A stretch of 5,850 bases of DNA from Pseudomonas sp. (GTDB lineage: Bacteria > Pseudomonadota > Gammaproteobacteria > Pseudomonadales > Pseudomonadaceae), in the NCBI GenBank assembly GCA_007117785.1, contig SKFV01000208.1:1-5850 (forward strand), in the 5' to 3' direction. Position numbers and translations under genes: made by a program. Below, one piece after another: positions 4,915 through 5,850 of the stretch (its first letter is position 1; each line of letters begins with the position of its first letter). Below the pieces are notes generated by a model. The model did not search any database. It worked only from the letters and a program-made list of their open reading frames with translations, and was not told the origin of the DNA.

Positions 4915-5850
4915 ATGGCCGGTGATTCAACCCTTCAGCATCAATCCAGCCAATCTCAGGTGCCCCGGTCCAGCAGCTATCGTGTGGTTGCTGATCTGCT
5001 GGCCAAAGCGGATGTCCGGATCAATGGTGAGCGTCCCTGGGATATGCATTTCAATCGCTCCGGGGTGCCCGAGCAGATTCTGTCACGCGGCAATCTGGGG
5101 CTGGGTGAAGCCTATATGGCAGGCGACTGGGACTGTGAACGCCTGGATGAACTTTTCTTTCGCTTGCTCAGCGCCCACCTGGATCAGGAAATACAGCCTC
5201 TGCGCCTGGTGATTCACAGTCTGCGCGCCCGACTGCTCAACCTGCAAACGGCAAGCCGCGTCTGGCAGGTGGGGGAGCGACATTATGATCTGGGCAATGA
5301 CTTCTATCAGCGGATGCTTGACCCGCGCATGACCTATACCTGTGGCTATTGGCGCAATGCCGAGACCCTGCAACAGGCTCAGGAAGCCAAGCTGGATCTG
5401 ATCTGTCGCAAACTGCAGTTGCAGCCGGGTATGCGGGTACTGGATATTGGCTGTGGCTGGGGCAGTTTTATGAGCTATGCCGCCGAGCATTATGGTGTGG
5501 AATGCGTCGGGGTAACCATTTCCCGCGAGCAAACGGATTTTGTCCAGACGCGCTATGCCCATCTGCCGCTGGAGTTTCGTTTGATGGACTACCGTGATCT
5601 GGATGAGCGATTTGATCGTATTGCCAGTATTGGTATGTTCGAACATGTTGGTCGCAAGAACCATCGCTCCTTTATGCAAGTGGCCCACCGCTGCCTGGCA
5701 GATGACGGACTTTTCCTGCTGCATACGATCGGCAAGAATGTGCGCAATACGGTACCGGATCCCTGGATTGATAAGTATATCTTCCCCAATGGCGATCTTC
5801 CTTGCATGGGGCAACTGGCGGATGCCGTTGAACATCTCTTTGTGATTGAA
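4915..5850 (+). CDS. cfa: Cyclopropane-fatty-acyl-phospholipid synthase, 3' end cut by window
   Basis: Transfers a methylene group from S-adenosylmethionine to double bonds of unsaturated acyl chains in membrane phospholipids; in other bacteria this is linked to stationary phase, acid and solvent tolerance. The frame stays open to the window end (312 residues), about 70 short of the ~382-residue E. coli enzyme, and the segments align collinearly. The N-terminal domain has NLGLGEAYMAGDW, followed by the HYDLGNDFYQRMLD and YTCGYW blocks, the SAM-binding LDIGCGWG (176-183), GVTISREQ, GMFEHVG and LLHTIG, then DPWIDKYIFPNG. Cys143, Glu243 and His270 correspond, with a constant +4 offset, to E. coli Cys139, Glu239 and His266 of the bicarbonate-binding active site; the later Tyr is beyond the edge. 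Start ATG is supported by AGGAG at 4903-4907, 7 nt upstream. It lies 100 bp after the fusion gene, with a structured leader that suggests separate control. Confidence 0.95.
   Translation, partial: MAGDSTLQHQSSQSQVPRSSSYRVVADLLAKADVRINGERPWDMHFNRSGVPEQILSRGNLGLGEAYMAGDWDCERLDELFFRLLSAHLDQEIQPLRLVIHSLRARLLNLQTASRVWQVGERHYDLGNDFYQRMLDPRMTYTCGYWRNAETLQQAQEAKLDLICRKLQLQPGMRVLDIGCGWGSFMSYAAEHYGVECVGVTISREQTDFVQTRYAHLPLEFRLMDYRDLDERFDRIASIGMFEHVGRKNHRSFMQVAHRCLADDGLFLLHTIGKNVRNTVPDPWIDKYIFPNGDLPCMGQLADAVEHLFVIE

Noticed and set aside
5083..5835. 250-codon open frame on the minus strand opposite cfa
   Set aside because: It lies fully antisense to a well-conserved cfa with intact motifs, the translation resembles no family, and long antisense frames are common in GC-rich codon contexts.
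1..5850. Mobile element, CRISPR array, toxin-antitoxin or phage defence island
   Set aside because: No transposase, integrase, terminal repeats, regularly spaced repeats or small paired genes were seen; composition is even across the genes.

Overview
The window reads as an ordinary chromosomal stretch of a gammaproteobacterium. Codon use is moderately GC-rich, all genes lie on the + strand and are tightly packed, and the encoded proteins look most like those of the Pseudomonas / Halopseudomonas lineage. That placement is an inference from protein character, not a phylogeny. I see no mobile element, phage gene, tRNA/rRNA or CRISPR array.

Layout: (1) about 11-1534, a SulP-family anion transporter with a C-terminal STAS domain. 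(2) 1560-2417, a tandem-domain universal stress protein, immediately downstream and very probably co-transcribed. (3) 2418-2567, a 150-bp AT-richer intergenic region with a good -10-like box inside a perfect 7-bp inverted repeat. (4) 2568-4814, a 748-residue protein with an unusual architecture: an N-terminal glycosidase-like TIM barrel and beta domain fused to a C-terminal WaaP/InaA-like kinase domain. (5) 4815-4914, a 100-bp leader with two related GTCAGGAT...TTTTGAC elements and an 11-bp hairpin just before the next Shine-Dalgarno. (6) 4915 to the window end, the first ~312 residues of a cyclopropane-fatty-acyl-phospholipid synthase (cfa), cut by the window edge.

How the genes fit together: SulP plus Usp form a transport/stress pair. 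The last two genes both point to the cell envelope, since Cfa modifies membrane lipids and WaaP/InaA-like kinases typically phosphorylate envelope glycolipids. The most interesting object is the 748-aa fusion. Its barrel keeps the clan GH-A fold signature, but the position expected to hold the acid/base Glu is Thr148, and the nucleophile Glu appears to be Ala267. The kinase half keeps its Lys/Asp/Asn/Asp set. This suggests a cytoplasmic pseudo-glycosidase that recognises a glycan for an attached active kinase. The substrate is unknown.
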